From positions 1-64,000 of the forward strand of contig CAZGHI010000009.1 of NCBI GenBank assembly GCA_964525565.1: a stretch of 64,000 nucleotides of DNA. Direction: 5' to 3'. The notes beneath the pieces were generated by a model that had not been told where the DNA came from, did no database searches, and worked only from the letters and a program-made list of their open reading frames with translations. Positions 52,924 through 61,520 of this stretch are shown here, piece by piece. The position numbers and the translations under genes are program-made. Origin of the DNA: OLB6 sp964525565. GTDB lineage: Bacteria; Bacteroidota; Ignavibacteria; Kapaibacteriales; Kapaibacteriaceae. Positions within the stretch are counted from its first letter, which is position 1, and the number at the start of each line of letters is the position of its first letter.

Positions 52924-53049
52924 AGTGCAAACTTGTCACGCAAGAGCCATAAAATCATCCATGGGTGGTAGCATGGTACGATGTGCTGACTATATTAGGC
53001 CACATCGTACCAGGAGTTGTTCGAAGAATCTTCATGTTTGAGGTTGCTT

Positions 53050-53475
53050 ATGTCGCGTACACTTAACAAAATCATGCTTATCGGTAACGTAGGCAAAGAT
53101 CCGGATGTAAACTTCACAAACACCGGAGTGAAGGTTGCTCAGTTTAGGATGGCAACAACGGAAACCTGGAAAGATCGTGAAGGTGCATTGCAAGAACAAA
53201 CCGACTGGCACACCATCATTGCATGGCGCGGCTTAGCCGATGTTGTTGAAAAGTTGGTTCATCGCGGATCCCGTGTGTACGTTGAGGGGAAAATCCAGTA
53301 TCGTAACTACGACGATCGCGATGGCAATAAACGGTTTGTAGCAGAAATCATCGCCGATAACCTGCTCCTCTTAGATGCACGGAAACACGACCAACCACAT
53401 GCTAACGGCGAGTCCGACAAGCCGTCGGTTGCACACGACTCCATGGGATACGATGATACCAATGAAACGGACTAA
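53050..53475 (+). CDS. ssb: Single-stranded DNA-binding protein
   Basis: A 141-residue OB-fold protein with the SSB core (MLIGNVGKDPDVNFTNTG, the WHTIIAWRGLADVVEKLVHRGSRVYVEGKIQYR segment spread over about 60 residues). The C-terminus is acidic (DSMGYDDTNETD) but lacks the conserved DDIPF tip used to recruit partners, so it may be a paralog. ATG at 53050 chosen because MSRTLNKIMLIGNVG fits the family. Confidence 0.9.
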   Translation: MSRTLNKIMLIGNVGKDPDVNFTNTGVKVAQFRMATTETWKDREGALQEQTDWHTIIAWRGLADVVEKLVHRGSRVYVEGKIQYRNYDDRDGNKRFVAEIIADNLLLLDARKHDQPHANGESDKPSVAHDSMGYDDTNETD

Positions 53476-53513
53476 CCGCACAGCAGAACAGATGTGGCCT
53501 ATTTTTGTCCACC

Positions 53514-54458
53514 ATGGAACAAAACCGTAAGGCGGAAATCACCGTTGGCATTGTTAGCGTTGTTGGCATTCTGCTTCTGATTGTTGGCATCCTGCTTGGA
53601 AAAGGGACTACGCTGCATACCAGCACGCACACGTTTACCGTGCGATTGCCGTCGAGCGGAGGCATAGAGCCCAGCTCACCCGTTGTTGTAAATGGCGTAA
53701 AAAGAGGAAGAGTAACTGATATCCGAAGTGATCATGGCTCCGTACTTCTTACTGCCGAGTTAGATCGTTTCGACGACATTCATGCCGATGCCCATGCACT
53801 GGTAAGCATCCTCGAAATTACCGGTGGCAAGAAGCTCGAGCTCTTTCCGGGCACCTCGCCGAAACCCTTCGATAGAACCAAGGAAATACCTGGCAGGACT
53901 GCTGCCGATATCGGTGGACTTGTTACCCTTGTTGGCGATGTGAGTGGTGAGCTGGTAACACTTCTCCGCAGGCTCGACACCATCTCAGCCGTTGTTACTC
54001 ATTTGATGGCAGATGGCACCATTGCAGAGAATGTAAAATCAATGACATCTGATGGTGCTGTACTTGTTCGCGATGCTCGTATTTGGATGGAAGAAAACCG
54101 TACCGATCTAACCATTTCCGTTCGAGACATGAAAGGGGCTTTGGCAGATGTTCGTAATGCCCTAAAAGACAACGAGCCAAAGATGTCTTCGGCTCTCGAC
54201 AAGCTTAATCAACGCTTAACAGAAGCCGAAGCCGTACTGGCGAAAACGGACCGTGCAATCGTTGGTATTGACTCACTCGTTTCATCCGTTCAAAGCGTTG
54301 TTACCGACATTCGAACAAACGATGGTTTACTCCACGCCATTTTGTACGATCCAACATTTAAACGCCAAATGGACACGCTCTCTGTTCGATTACGACGATT
54401 CGTAGATCAAGCACGCATCAACGGAGTAAATGTGAACGTTGGCATCGGCCATAAGTAG
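53514..54458 (+). CDS. MCE-domain (MlaD-like) lipid transport protein
   Basis: A 314-residue membrane-anchored protein: N-terminal helix (GIVSVVGILLLIVGILLG), MCE domain about 40-110 (TVRLPSSGGIEPSSPVVVNGVKRGRV), and a long helical C-terminal part. MCE proteins carry lipids between membranes. ATG at 53514 preferred over a TTG three codons upstream. No ABC partner genes nearby. Confidence 0.88.
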   Translation: MEQNRKAEITVGIVSVVGILLLIVGILLGKGTTLHTSTHTFTVRLPSSGGIEPSSPVVVNGVKRGRVTDIRSDHGSVLLTAELDRFDDIHADAHALVSILEITGGKKLELFPGTSPKPFDRTKEIPGRTAADIGGLVTLVGDVSGELVTLLRRLDTISAVVTHLMADGTIAENVKSMTSDGAVLVRDARIWMEENRTDLTISVRDMKGALADVRNALKDNEPKMSSALDKLNQRLTEAEAVLAKTDRAIVGIDSLVSSVQSVVTDIRTNDGLLHAILYDPTFKRQMDTLSVRLRRFVDQARINGVNVNVGIGHK

Positions 54459-54492
54459 CTACGCAACACGTCCTCATTCTGCAACCACTCTG

Positions 54493-55176
54493 ATGTCGCA
54501 AAGCAGTACACCGCTGACAGAATCAACGTCGCAATACGTTCAGTCGCTCTTCAACAGCGAAGACGACTTCCTGCGCAACCTGAATTCCGAAGCCATTGCT
54601 GCAGGCATACCAGCGATAAGCATTGCACCGGAACAGACGCGGTTTCTTCAGGTACTCCTTCGTGCAATCAAGGCAAATGTTGTTCTTGAAATCGGATCGC
54701 TAGCCGGATACAGTGCCATAGCCATGGCACGTGCTCTACCGAGCAACGGTATCCTGTATGCCTGTGAACTAGAGCCACATCATGCTGACTTCATCACTAC
54801 AAAGGCCCGGCAAGCTGAATTAGATCACATCATTCATGTTGCTCAAGGTCCAGCCCTAGAAACCGTGCCTCAGATTTGTACATCGCTTCAACGTGCACGC
54901 GGTAACCGACCAATAGATGCCGTTTTCATCGACGCAGATAAACCAAACTATCTGAAGTACTTAGATCTAACGCTTCCATTTGTTCGATCTGGAGGTGTTA
55001 TTATTGGCGACAACGCACTTGGGTTTGGTTATATCACATCCCAGCCACCGCCCGAAGAAGCACACAATGTTGAGGCTCTACGGTCGTTCAACCAGACCAT
55101 GAGTAGTCACCCTGCACTTCTTAGCACGCTTATACCACTTGGTGATGGAATGGTGGTTGGTCTGGTTATAGAATGA
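54493..55176 (+). CDS. O-methyltransferase, family 3 (caffeoyl-CoA type)
   Basis: A 227-residue SAM-dependent O-methyltransferase: LEIGSLAGYSAIAMA, the acidic CELEPHHADF, and VFIDADKPNYLKYLDL with the metal-site Asp. The start could also be ATG 54439 (18 more residues of low-complexity sequence). Substrate unknown. Its stop overlaps the next gene's ATG. Confidence 0.87.
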   Translation: MSQSSTPLTESTSQYVQSLFNSEDDFLRNLNSEAIAAGIPAISIAPEQTRFLQVLLRAIKANVVLEIGSLAGYSAIAMARALPSNGILYACELEPHHADFITTKARQAELDHIIHVAQGPALETVPQICTSLQRARGNRPIDAVFIDADKPNYLKYLDLTLPFVRSGGVIIGDNALGFGYITSQPPPEEAHNVEALRSFNQTMSSHPALLSTLIPLGDGMVVGLVIE

Positions 55177-56609
55177 TGTTAACTCATCGATCCGTTGTTC
55201 ATCTGAGCGCTCTTTACGTCGCATTCGGCTTATGCTTTGCACTCCTTGGGTGTAAGAGTTCGCACACCCTTGGACAGATACTGGACCTTCGCGAGGGTGG
55301 CGAGCGCGGAGCAGAACTGCGCTTTACGGGAACTCGTCACATTGATTCAGCCGACGTGCAGCGACTGAGTACCGATGTATGGAAGGTGGAACACTACACC
55401 TTTCCCGACAGTATCCGCTTATTCGTACGCGTATTAGACAGCAACGGTTATGTCGTAACCCATATGGCCCCGCCGTATCGCGCCACAACCGCACCGGACT
55501 ACTTTCCCCAACTTATTGAGCGTGTTGGCGCAACCAAACGGTACGAGAAGACATACGATGTTCGCCCTTTTACAGTACGTGAATTTGGAGAGCAAGACAG
55601 CATTCCAACTCACATTGCGCTAGCCATTGACCAGAGTGGAAGCATGAAAGGTGTAAAGGATGTTCTGGATCTCGGCACGGAGATGTTCATTGGAATGAAA
55701 CGTCCATGCGATTATATCTCGCTTGTAGGATTTCACCGAGAGATTAAACACGTCTTTCCTCTTACATCCGATACTTCCACCGCACTCCGAGAGTTCAGAC
55801 AGTACAAGAAAAATTCACTTGGATTGTTTTCGAGGGTGTACGATGGCATTATGGCCTCGCTGAAAACACTGCACTCTGTTCCGCTGCACGAGCCTAAGGT
55901 GTGTGTGGTTTTTGCGGACGGCGAGGAAAATACATCGCAAACAAAAAGTGCTGAAATTTATGAATATGCAACTCGGCATAACATCAGCATATACTGTGTT
56001 GGTTTTGCATACGCAAACGACGAAGAGCTTCAGTCACTATCACTGTACACCGGTGGCAAATACTATCGTGCCTATACAAAAGCCGATTTGATTTCTATTT
56101 TTTTAGACATATACCGGTCGTTGCAAAATTATTACCTCGTAACCTACGTTCCTCCCGACATTCCCTCGGTTCACCATGTAAACCTAAGCGTGGCAATCCC
56201 ATCACGCGACACGATGATTGCCTATGGCATGTACGACAAGAGTTCCCTCCGCGGCATGGACACCGTAGGAAGTCAGTTCACCAAATACATCGGCTTTGCA
56301 TACAACAGTTCCGTTGTTGATTCTGCCAGCTATGCCACCTTGGATCAGCTTGCTGCCGATCTGGAGAGGTTTCCGCGTGTAATGCTCGAAGTTCAAGGGC
56401 ATACAGATAATATTGGCGGCGAGGAGTTCAACCAACGATTGTCGGAAGCACGCGCCGAATCTGTGCGCAACTATCTTGTGTCAAAGGGAATCGAGGCGAA
56501 ACGACTTCGAACCAAGGGGTTCGCATTCTTCGTCCCAGTTGCCTCGAACGACACCGAGGAAGGTCGTGCCATGAATCGCAGAACTGTATTCAAAATATTG
56601 CGCAAGTAA
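55173..56609 (+). CDS. VWA-domain lipoprotein with C-terminal OmpA domain
   Basis: A 478-residue predicted outer-membrane lipoprotein (FALLGC, Cys about residue 27). A von Willebrand factor A domain (about 145-300) with intact MIDAS DQSGSM and later D at VFADGEE is followed by a C-terminal OmpA peptidoglycan-binding domain (GHTDNIGGEEFNQRLSEARAESV, spread about 405-450). Such proteins bind ligands via divalent metal and attach to peptidoglycan. ATG overlaps the methyltransferase stop. Confidence 0.9.
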   Translation: MMLTHRSVVHLSALYVAFGLCFALLGCKSSHTLGQILDLREGGERGAELRFTGTRHIDSADVQRLSTDVWKVEHYTFPDSIRLFVRVLDSNGYVVTHMAPPYRATTAPDYFPQLIERVGATKRYEKTYDVRPFTVREFGEQDSIPTHIALAIDQSGSMKGVKDVLDLGTEMFIGMKRPCDYISLVGFHREIKHVFPLTSDTSTALREFRQYKKNSLGLFSRVYDGIMASLKTLHSVPLHEPKVCVVFADGEENTSQTKSAEIYEYATRHNISIYCVGFAYANDEELQSLSLYTGGKYYRAYTKADLISIFLDIYRSLQNYYLVTYVPPDIPSVHHVNLSVAIPSRDTMIAYGMYDKSSLRGMDTVGSQFTKYIGFAYNSSVVDSASYATLDQLAADLERFPRVMLEVQGHTDNIGGEEFNQRLSEARAESVRNYLVSKGIEAKRLRTKGFAFFVPVASNDTEEGRAMNRRTVFKILRK

Positions 56610-56653
56610 GCACTGACAAGACGTACACTTCGGCATACCTACTATTTTCGCGC

Positions 56654-58189
56654 ATGCCACGCACTCCACTGATGCATCTTTTGCAACGTGCTATTCGTCG
56701 GGCACGTCGCGAGCGTGCAACACAGATTGGACGTCGCAGTTTTTTGAAAAACTCCGTAATAGCTGCTGCCGGACTCTCCGCACCCTTGTTACCTTCATGC
56801 AGCCGTCCGCGCAGTTCACTGCCAACGCATCAACCAAGTATCATCATTATAGGGGCCGGTCTTGCAGGCTTATGTGCGGCCGACACCCTCCGGAAAGCCG
56901 GAGTTAGTTGTACAGTGTACGAAGCCTCAAATAGAACCGGTGGCCGAATTCTAACAGCGCGCAACAATCTTTTCCCGAATGCTGTAACAGAATTGGGTGC
57001 AGAACTAATAGACTCTGACGATACCGAACTGCACTCACTGATTCGTGAATTCGGGTTAGAACTCACCGACCTGCACTCTTCACATAGCAGCAACCTAGCC
57101 ACAACATTCTACTTTGAAGGAAAGGTCTATCGTGAGGCCGACATTGTACGTGAAATTTCTCCGGTGTTAGATCATGTTTCATCGGAGTTACAGCAACTGC
57201 AATTCGATGATGCTCACCAAAGAGAAACAATGCGTGCAACGATTGACGCAATGAGTATCGAATCGTACTTCGTTCACCTTGGACTAACCGGATGGCTGCG
57301 TGCATTTCTGGAAACGGCATTCGTCGCTGAGAACGGACTTGAATTGGGAGATCAGAGTGCATTAAATTTTCTTACTACCGTAGGTCTCGACGTATCAGAT
57401 GGCACATTCTCAGTGTATGGCAGCAGCGATGAACGATACACGATCAAGGGTGGCAACGATCAGCTTATTGGCCATCTCACTGAACGAAATCAGCGTAATA
57501 TTCACACTTCCCATGTACTCGAAATGGTGCAGCAGATGGGCTCGGCATACTCCGTTACACTCAGGCATGGCGAGCGCGTTTTTGATGTTCGGGCTGACTA
57601 CTTGATTCTTGCTTTACCCTTTACAATACTGCGAAACATCCCGCTGCGGACGAATCTGCCAAAACGTGTGCAGGATATGATTTCAAACCTTAGCTACGGA
57701 GAAAACGCAAAGGTGATGGTTGGCTTTAAAGAGCAGTTCTGGAGCAAGCACAACGCAAATGGAGTGCTTTATACTGACCTCCCCGCACAACTGGTATGGC
57801 CCAACACTACGAACCAGGATGTTCGTGGAGGGGGGCTCACCTTTTTTAGCGGTGGAGCAACGTGCAGAATGTTGGGAAGGATGCATCGCGAATCATGTGC
57901 ATCGTTCCTTATCAATGAATTGTCGAAAGTATGGCCAGAGGCAGCAACCTCTGCAAGCGGAAGAATTCTCAGAATGCACTGGCCTTCAATGCCATGGATT
58001 CGGTCTAGTTACAGCAGCTTCGGACCGGGACAATGGACGCGGTACTCAGGAGTTCTTTCGTCGGGGTTCCATAACAACACGCTATACTTTGCCGGTGAAC
58101 ACTGTAGCGACACCGATCGTGGTTTTATGAATGGTGCAGCAGCCACCGGACGTCAGGCTGCGGAGAATGTCCTAGCCGCAATTGTCTGA
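56654..58189 (+). CDS. Secreted flavin amine oxidase (Tat-exported)
   Basis: A 511-residue FAD flavoprotein with N-terminal twin-arginine signal (GRRSFLKNSVIAAAG), a dinucleotide-binding motif IIGAGLAGLCAADTL, GGRIL and C-terminal FAGEHCSDTDRGFMNGA, the amine oxidase/MAO pattern. A possible lipobox (LLPSC) precedes the mature part. Oxidises an amine or amino-acid substrate; identity unknown. Convergent with the FAD protein 58153-59688, overlapping it by 37 bp. Confidence 0.85.
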   Translation: MPRTPLMHLLQRAIRRARRERATQIGRRSFLKNSVIAAAGLSAPLLPSCSRPRSSLPTHQPSIIIIGAGLAGLCAADTLRKAGVSCTVYEASNRTGGRILTARNNLFPNAVTELGAELIDSDDTELHSLIREFGLELTDLHSSHSSNLATTFYFEGKVYREADIVREISPVLDHVSSELQQLQFDDAHQRETMRATIDAMSIESYFVHLGLTGWLRAFLETAFVAENGLELGDQSALNFLTTVGLDVSDGTFSVYGSSDERYTIKGGNDQLIGHLTERNQRNIHTSHVLEMVQQMGSAYSVTLRHGERVFDVRADYLILALPFTILRNIPLRTNLPKRVQDMISNLSYGENAKVMVGFKEQFWSKHNANGVLYTDLPAQLVWPNTTNQDVRGGGLTFFSGGATCRMLGRMHRESCASFLINELSKVWPEAATSASGRILRMHWPSMPWIRSSYSSFGPGQWTRYSGVLSSGFHNNTLYFAGEHCSDTDRGFMNGAAATGRQAAENVLAAIV

Positions 58190-59688
58190 GCCACGCGCTG
58201 CCCATCTAGTGCAGCGCTCATAATACCACCCGCATACCCGGCCCCTTCGCCACATGGATACAAGCCGGGGAGACTCACACTTTCCAACGACGCAGGATCT
58301 CTTGGAATACGAACAGGCGAACTGGTTCTGCTCTCTGTGGCAACCATCACAGCATCGTTTGTTATGTACCCATTCATTTTCGTGTTAAACACCTGAAGGG
58401 CTTGTGCCAGCCGCTCAGAGACCTCGCTCGGCAGGATTTCTCGTAGGTCTGCAGTTTCCAGTCCAGGTATATAGCTAGTATCCGGCAACGATTTACTAAC
58501 AATGTTCTGTACAAAGTCTGATACACGTTGTGCCGGAGCACGCTGTGTTTGGCCAACTACTGCTTGAAAGGCGGCTTTTTCCACCATTTGTTGCATGTTC
58601 AGTCCGCCATTAACCTCAACCACCAGCCCTGAATTTGCAAAACGTGAGTCGCGTCGGCTCATGCTCATCCCATTCACCACAATTTCTCCCGGTGAAGTGG
58701 AGGCTGGCACAATGATTCCACCGGGGCACATACAAAACGAAAAAACGCCTCTATGGTTGATCTGGCATGTAAGGGCATAACTGGCCGCCGGCAGGAAAGC
58801 ATCGCGAGAAGACTGGCGATACATCATTTCGTCGATAAGCGCCTGAGGATGCTCAATGCGAACACCAAGAGCAAAAGGCTTCTCAACCAGGATAACACCA
58901 TATCGTCGCAACATTGCCCAAGTGTCTCGCGCACTATGACCAGTTGCAACGATAACTGCCTCTGCAGAATATTCCTTGCCATTGTTTGTGCGAACACCAC
59001 ATGCTCTCCTCTGCGACCCACCAATAGTCAATGCTGTTACGAATTCACCAAAATGAACTTCGCCACTATGACGTTCGATTGTGTAGCGAATGTTGCGAAC
59101 AACATTCCACAACTTATTGCTGCCTACATGGGGATGTGCATCAATTACAATGTCCGAATGCGCACCATGCGCCACAAGTAGTTCCAGAACATCGCGAACG
59201 TTTCCACGCTTTTTTGAACGAGTATAGAGCTTACCGTCCGAATACGTCCCGGCGCCACCTTCACCAAAACAATAGTTACTATGGGGATTTACCACACCCT
59301 GTTGTTGCAAAAGGCGAAGGTCACGCCGACGTGATTGTACGTCTTTGCCACGGTCGAGTATTATTGGGGTTATCCCGCTGCGAAGGAGTTCGAGTCCTGC
59401 AAAGTAGCCGGCGGGGCCGGCACCCACGATCAGTACCCTTTTTCGGGGATCAGCATCCTGGAACGAAGAAAGGGGTTGTGATGTTGGTGGCGCTGAGGGA
59501 AGCACAGTAACACGTAATCGAACCATAGGCCTTCGCATCCGTGCATCTACCGATCGTTTAGTAACCGAAACATAAACGTTGGCATCTGCCGGTAAACCGC
59601 ACTCTGCCAATGCTGCACTACGAATAACGTCGGGGTTGGCCGCATCTGCTGGTGACAGTAGTAGGTCGGCCGCTATTCCGGTATCCAC
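58153..59688 (-). CDS. FAD-dependent oxidoreductase (COG2509-like, uncharacterised)
   Basis: A 511-residue cytosolic flavoprotein with GXGXXG (VGAGPAGYFAGLELL) near residue 90, GEGGAGTYSDGKLYTR, ATGHSARDT and C-terminal GEGAGYAGGIMSAALDG, matching the COG2509 group of dehydrogenases whose substrate is unknown. Starts GTG. The long first 80 residues before the dinucleotide fold are typical of the group. Overlaps the MGMT-like gene by 16 bp upstream, so the two are probably cotranscribed. Confidence 0.82.
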   Translation of the reverse strand: MDTGIAADLLLSPADAANPDVIRSAALAECGLPADANVYVSVTKRSVDARMRRPMVRLRVTVLPSAPPTSQPLSSFQDADPRKRVLIVGAGPAGYFAGLELLRSGITPIILDRGKDVQSRRRDLRLLQQQGVVNPHSNYCFGEGGAGTYSDGKLYTRSKKRGNVRDVLELLVAHGAHSDIVIDAHPHVGSNKLWNVVRNIRYTIERHSGEVHFGEFVTALTIGGSQRRACGVRTNNGKEYSAEAVIVATGHSARDTWAMLRRYGVILVEKPFALGVRIEHPQALIDEMMYRQSSRDAFLPAASYALTCQINHRGVFSFCMCPGGIIVPASTSPGEIVVNGMSMSRRDSRFANSGLVVEVNGGLNMQQMVEKAAFQAVVGQTQRAPAQRVSDFVQNIVSKSLPDTSYIPGLETADLREILPSEVSERLAQALQVFNTKMNGYITNDAVMVATESRTSSPVRIPRDPASLESVSLPGLYPCGEGAGYAGGIMSAALDGQRVAQTIAARTFSAA

Positions 59689-60014
59689 AGATGTGCCTGA
59701 AGATTTACTACATCATTAATAAACGTCACACCTTCTGCTTCGAGGCGCTCTCGCATCACCAAAGGCGTTTCAAAGTGCATACGGCCCGACAGCTCACCGT
59801 AGCGGTTCACCACTCGGTGGCATGGAATGATGAGACGGTCTTCCACTGGTACACCATTCAGCGCCCACCCGACAAGTCGGGCGCCGGAGCGAAGACCCAA
59901 ATATGCAGCAATATGACCATACGTAGAAACCCTTCCTTGCGGAATTCGGCTTACAACTGCGTAAACACGATGAAAGTAGTCGGATTGGTTCACATCGCAA
60001 AATACCAGAATCAT
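59673..60014 (-). CDS. MGMT-family DNA alkyltransferase-like protein
   Basis: A 113-residue protein consisting only of the C-terminal active domain of O6-alkylguanine-DNA alkyltransferases: helix-turn-helix GRVSTYGHIAAYLGLRSGARLVGWALN region and the PCHRV active site with the acceptor Cys retained (so not an ATL-type, which has Trp or Ala there). Probably small DNA-repair or sensor protein of the YbaZ/Ogt group. Upstream partner of the FAD protein. Confidence 0.85.
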   Translation of the reverse strand: MILVFCDVNQSDYFHRVYAVVSRIPQGRVSTYGHIAAYLGLRSGARLVGWALNGVPVEDRLIIPCHRVVNRYGELSGRMHFETPLVMRERLEAEGVTFINDVVNLQAHLWIPE

Positions 60015-60086
60015 GCTGTCTCAATTGGTTTGGCACTAGTTCGTTACCTTGCATAATCCACATATCTTTGTGGTTTCCATTTAACT

Positions 60087-60797
60087 ATGCGAGGAATCAT
60101 GCGATATATTTTTTCGGCTGCACTCGTTGCAGCATTTACGGTGGCCTGTAATGCGCAACCATCTTCGAATCCAGCAAAAATCATGAACAAGCAAGACTCA
60201 ACTTCGTACGCAATCGGCGTAAGCATTGGTAAGAACATGAAAATGCAAGACCTTCCGGTAAATCCAGCCATGGTTGCCGCCGGTATGCGTGAAGCCTTTG
60301 AAGGTAAAGAACAGTTAACCGAAGAGCAGATGAACAGCATACTTCAAGTGTTCCAGCTTGAGATGTCGGAACGTATGCAACAGCAGCAAGCAAAGAAAGG
60401 ATCTGAAAATCTTGCCAAGGCAGAAAAGTTTCTCAATGAGAACAAAACAAAACCTGGCGTGATGACTACTGCTTCTGGCTTACAGTATCGCGTTATTACA
60501 GAAGGCTCAGGCAAGAAGCCAACCGTATCCAGTACTGTAAAGGTGCATTACACCGGAACACTCATTGATGGTACAAAGTTCGACAGTTCGATTGATCGTG
60601 GACAACCTGCAGAGTTTGGCCTTAACGGCGTAATCCCGGGTTGGACTGAAGCTCTACAGCTCATGTCTGTCGGAAGTAAATACATTGTTTATCTACCACC
60701 ACACCTTGCATATGGCGAGCAGGGAGCAGGAGGAGCCATTGGTCCAAACGAAGCTTTGATCTTCGAAATCGAACTTCTAGACATCGTATCAAATTAA
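60087..60797 (+). CDS. FKBP-type peptidyl-prolyl isomerase, lipoprotein
   Basis: A 236-residue FkpA/Mip-like isomerase with leader and lipobox-like TVAC (Cys about residue 21), a helical dimerisation part, and a C-terminal FKBP domain (VKVHYTGTLIDGTKFDSSIDRG, IPGWTEALQLMSVGSKYIVYLPPHLAYGEQGAGG spread about 150-225). Periplasmic or outer-membrane folding helper. ATG 60087 or 60099 possible. Confidence 0.92.
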   Translation: MRGIMRYIFSAALVAAFTVACNAQPSSNPAKIMNKQDSTSYAIGVSIGKNMKMQDLPVNPAMVAAGMREAFEGKEQLTEEQMNSILQVFQLEMSERMQQQQAKKGSENLAKAEKFLNENKTKPGVMTTASGLQYRVITEGSGKKPTVSSTVKVHYTGTLIDGTKFDSSIDRGQPAEFGLNGVIPGWTEALQLMSVGSKYIVYLPPHLAYGEQGAGGAIGPNEALIFEIELLDIVSN

Positions 60798-60812
60798 TCT
60801 TACGGTTATGCC

Positions 60813-61520
60813 ATGATCCCTGCAGACAACCTGCCAGAGGCCGTGGTGGCCAGACTGCAAACTCACTTCCCCGCTTTGCGAGTTCTTCGCAACAGCGGGG
60901 AAGTTGTTTATGGCCTTGACTTAGAGAATCTTTCGTCACAAGAAGCCGAATACCTTAAACTCGACATTGAGTTTTATCTGCACAACCCCCACCTGCCACT
61001 TGAGAACCTGTGTTCGCGCTTGAATAACTACCAGCCACGAACACCATCGCAACAAGAGCTTCTCGTGTATGCACATAAACTCGAGCAAATGCAGGATAAT
61101 AGCAGAGGAGCCGGGTTGTACATGTATGGAGATGCCGGCATTGGTAAGAGTCATACTGCCGTAGGATTAGGCAAATTGTTTATGAGTCAGGGACTCAACC
61201 CGATATTCATGACTGCCGACTCTTATTCTTTTGACACACGTCTATTGCTAACCTCTGGCCAGGTGTGGATCATTGACGATTTGAATTCCGGATATGGCCT
61301 TGGCAGTAGGCTTTTTAAGAAAGTGGTACTGAACGTACATGATCGTGGTGGACGCATGTTTGTGACCAGTAACAAGCCCTACGATGAACTCCTCAAAGAA
61401 ATGTTTGTGGGTGAGTCTGATGCCGACAGGATGCGTTACGATGATCGAACACGAGGAATGTTTAAGATTTTACACGTTCAGGGTGACAGTTTCCGGCAGG
61501 ATACTGCCTGGTACACATGA
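60813..61520 (+). CDS. DnaC/IstB-like AAA+ ATPase
   Basis: A 235-residue ATPase with Walker A GDAGIGKSHT near residue 108, Walker B VWIIDDLN and Arg-rich sensor region (TSNKPYDELLKEM, DADRMRYDDRTRGM). The fold is that of DnaC helicase loaders, IstB and ZapE. No IS or helicase gene is adjacent. Its stop overlaps the TPR-cyclase start (ATGA), so the two are translationally coupled, which is unusual. Confidence 0.72.
   Translation: MIPADNLPEAVVARLQTHFPALRVLRNSGEVVYGLDLENLSSQEAEYLKLDIEFYLHNPHLPLENLCSRLNNYQPRTPSQQELLVYAHKLEQMQDNSRGAGLYMYGDAGIGKSHTAVGLGKLFMSQGLNPIFMTADSYSFDTRLLLTSGQVWIIDDLNSGYGLGSRLFKKVVLNVHDRGGRMFVTSNKPYDELLKEMFVGESDADRMRYDDRTRGMFKILHVQGDSFRQDTAWYT

Noticed and set aside
60813..61520. 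IstB transposition helper marking an IS21-type element
   Set aside because: No IstA transposase or terminal repeats are adjacent, and it is coupled to a cyclase gene; more likely a cellular ATPase.
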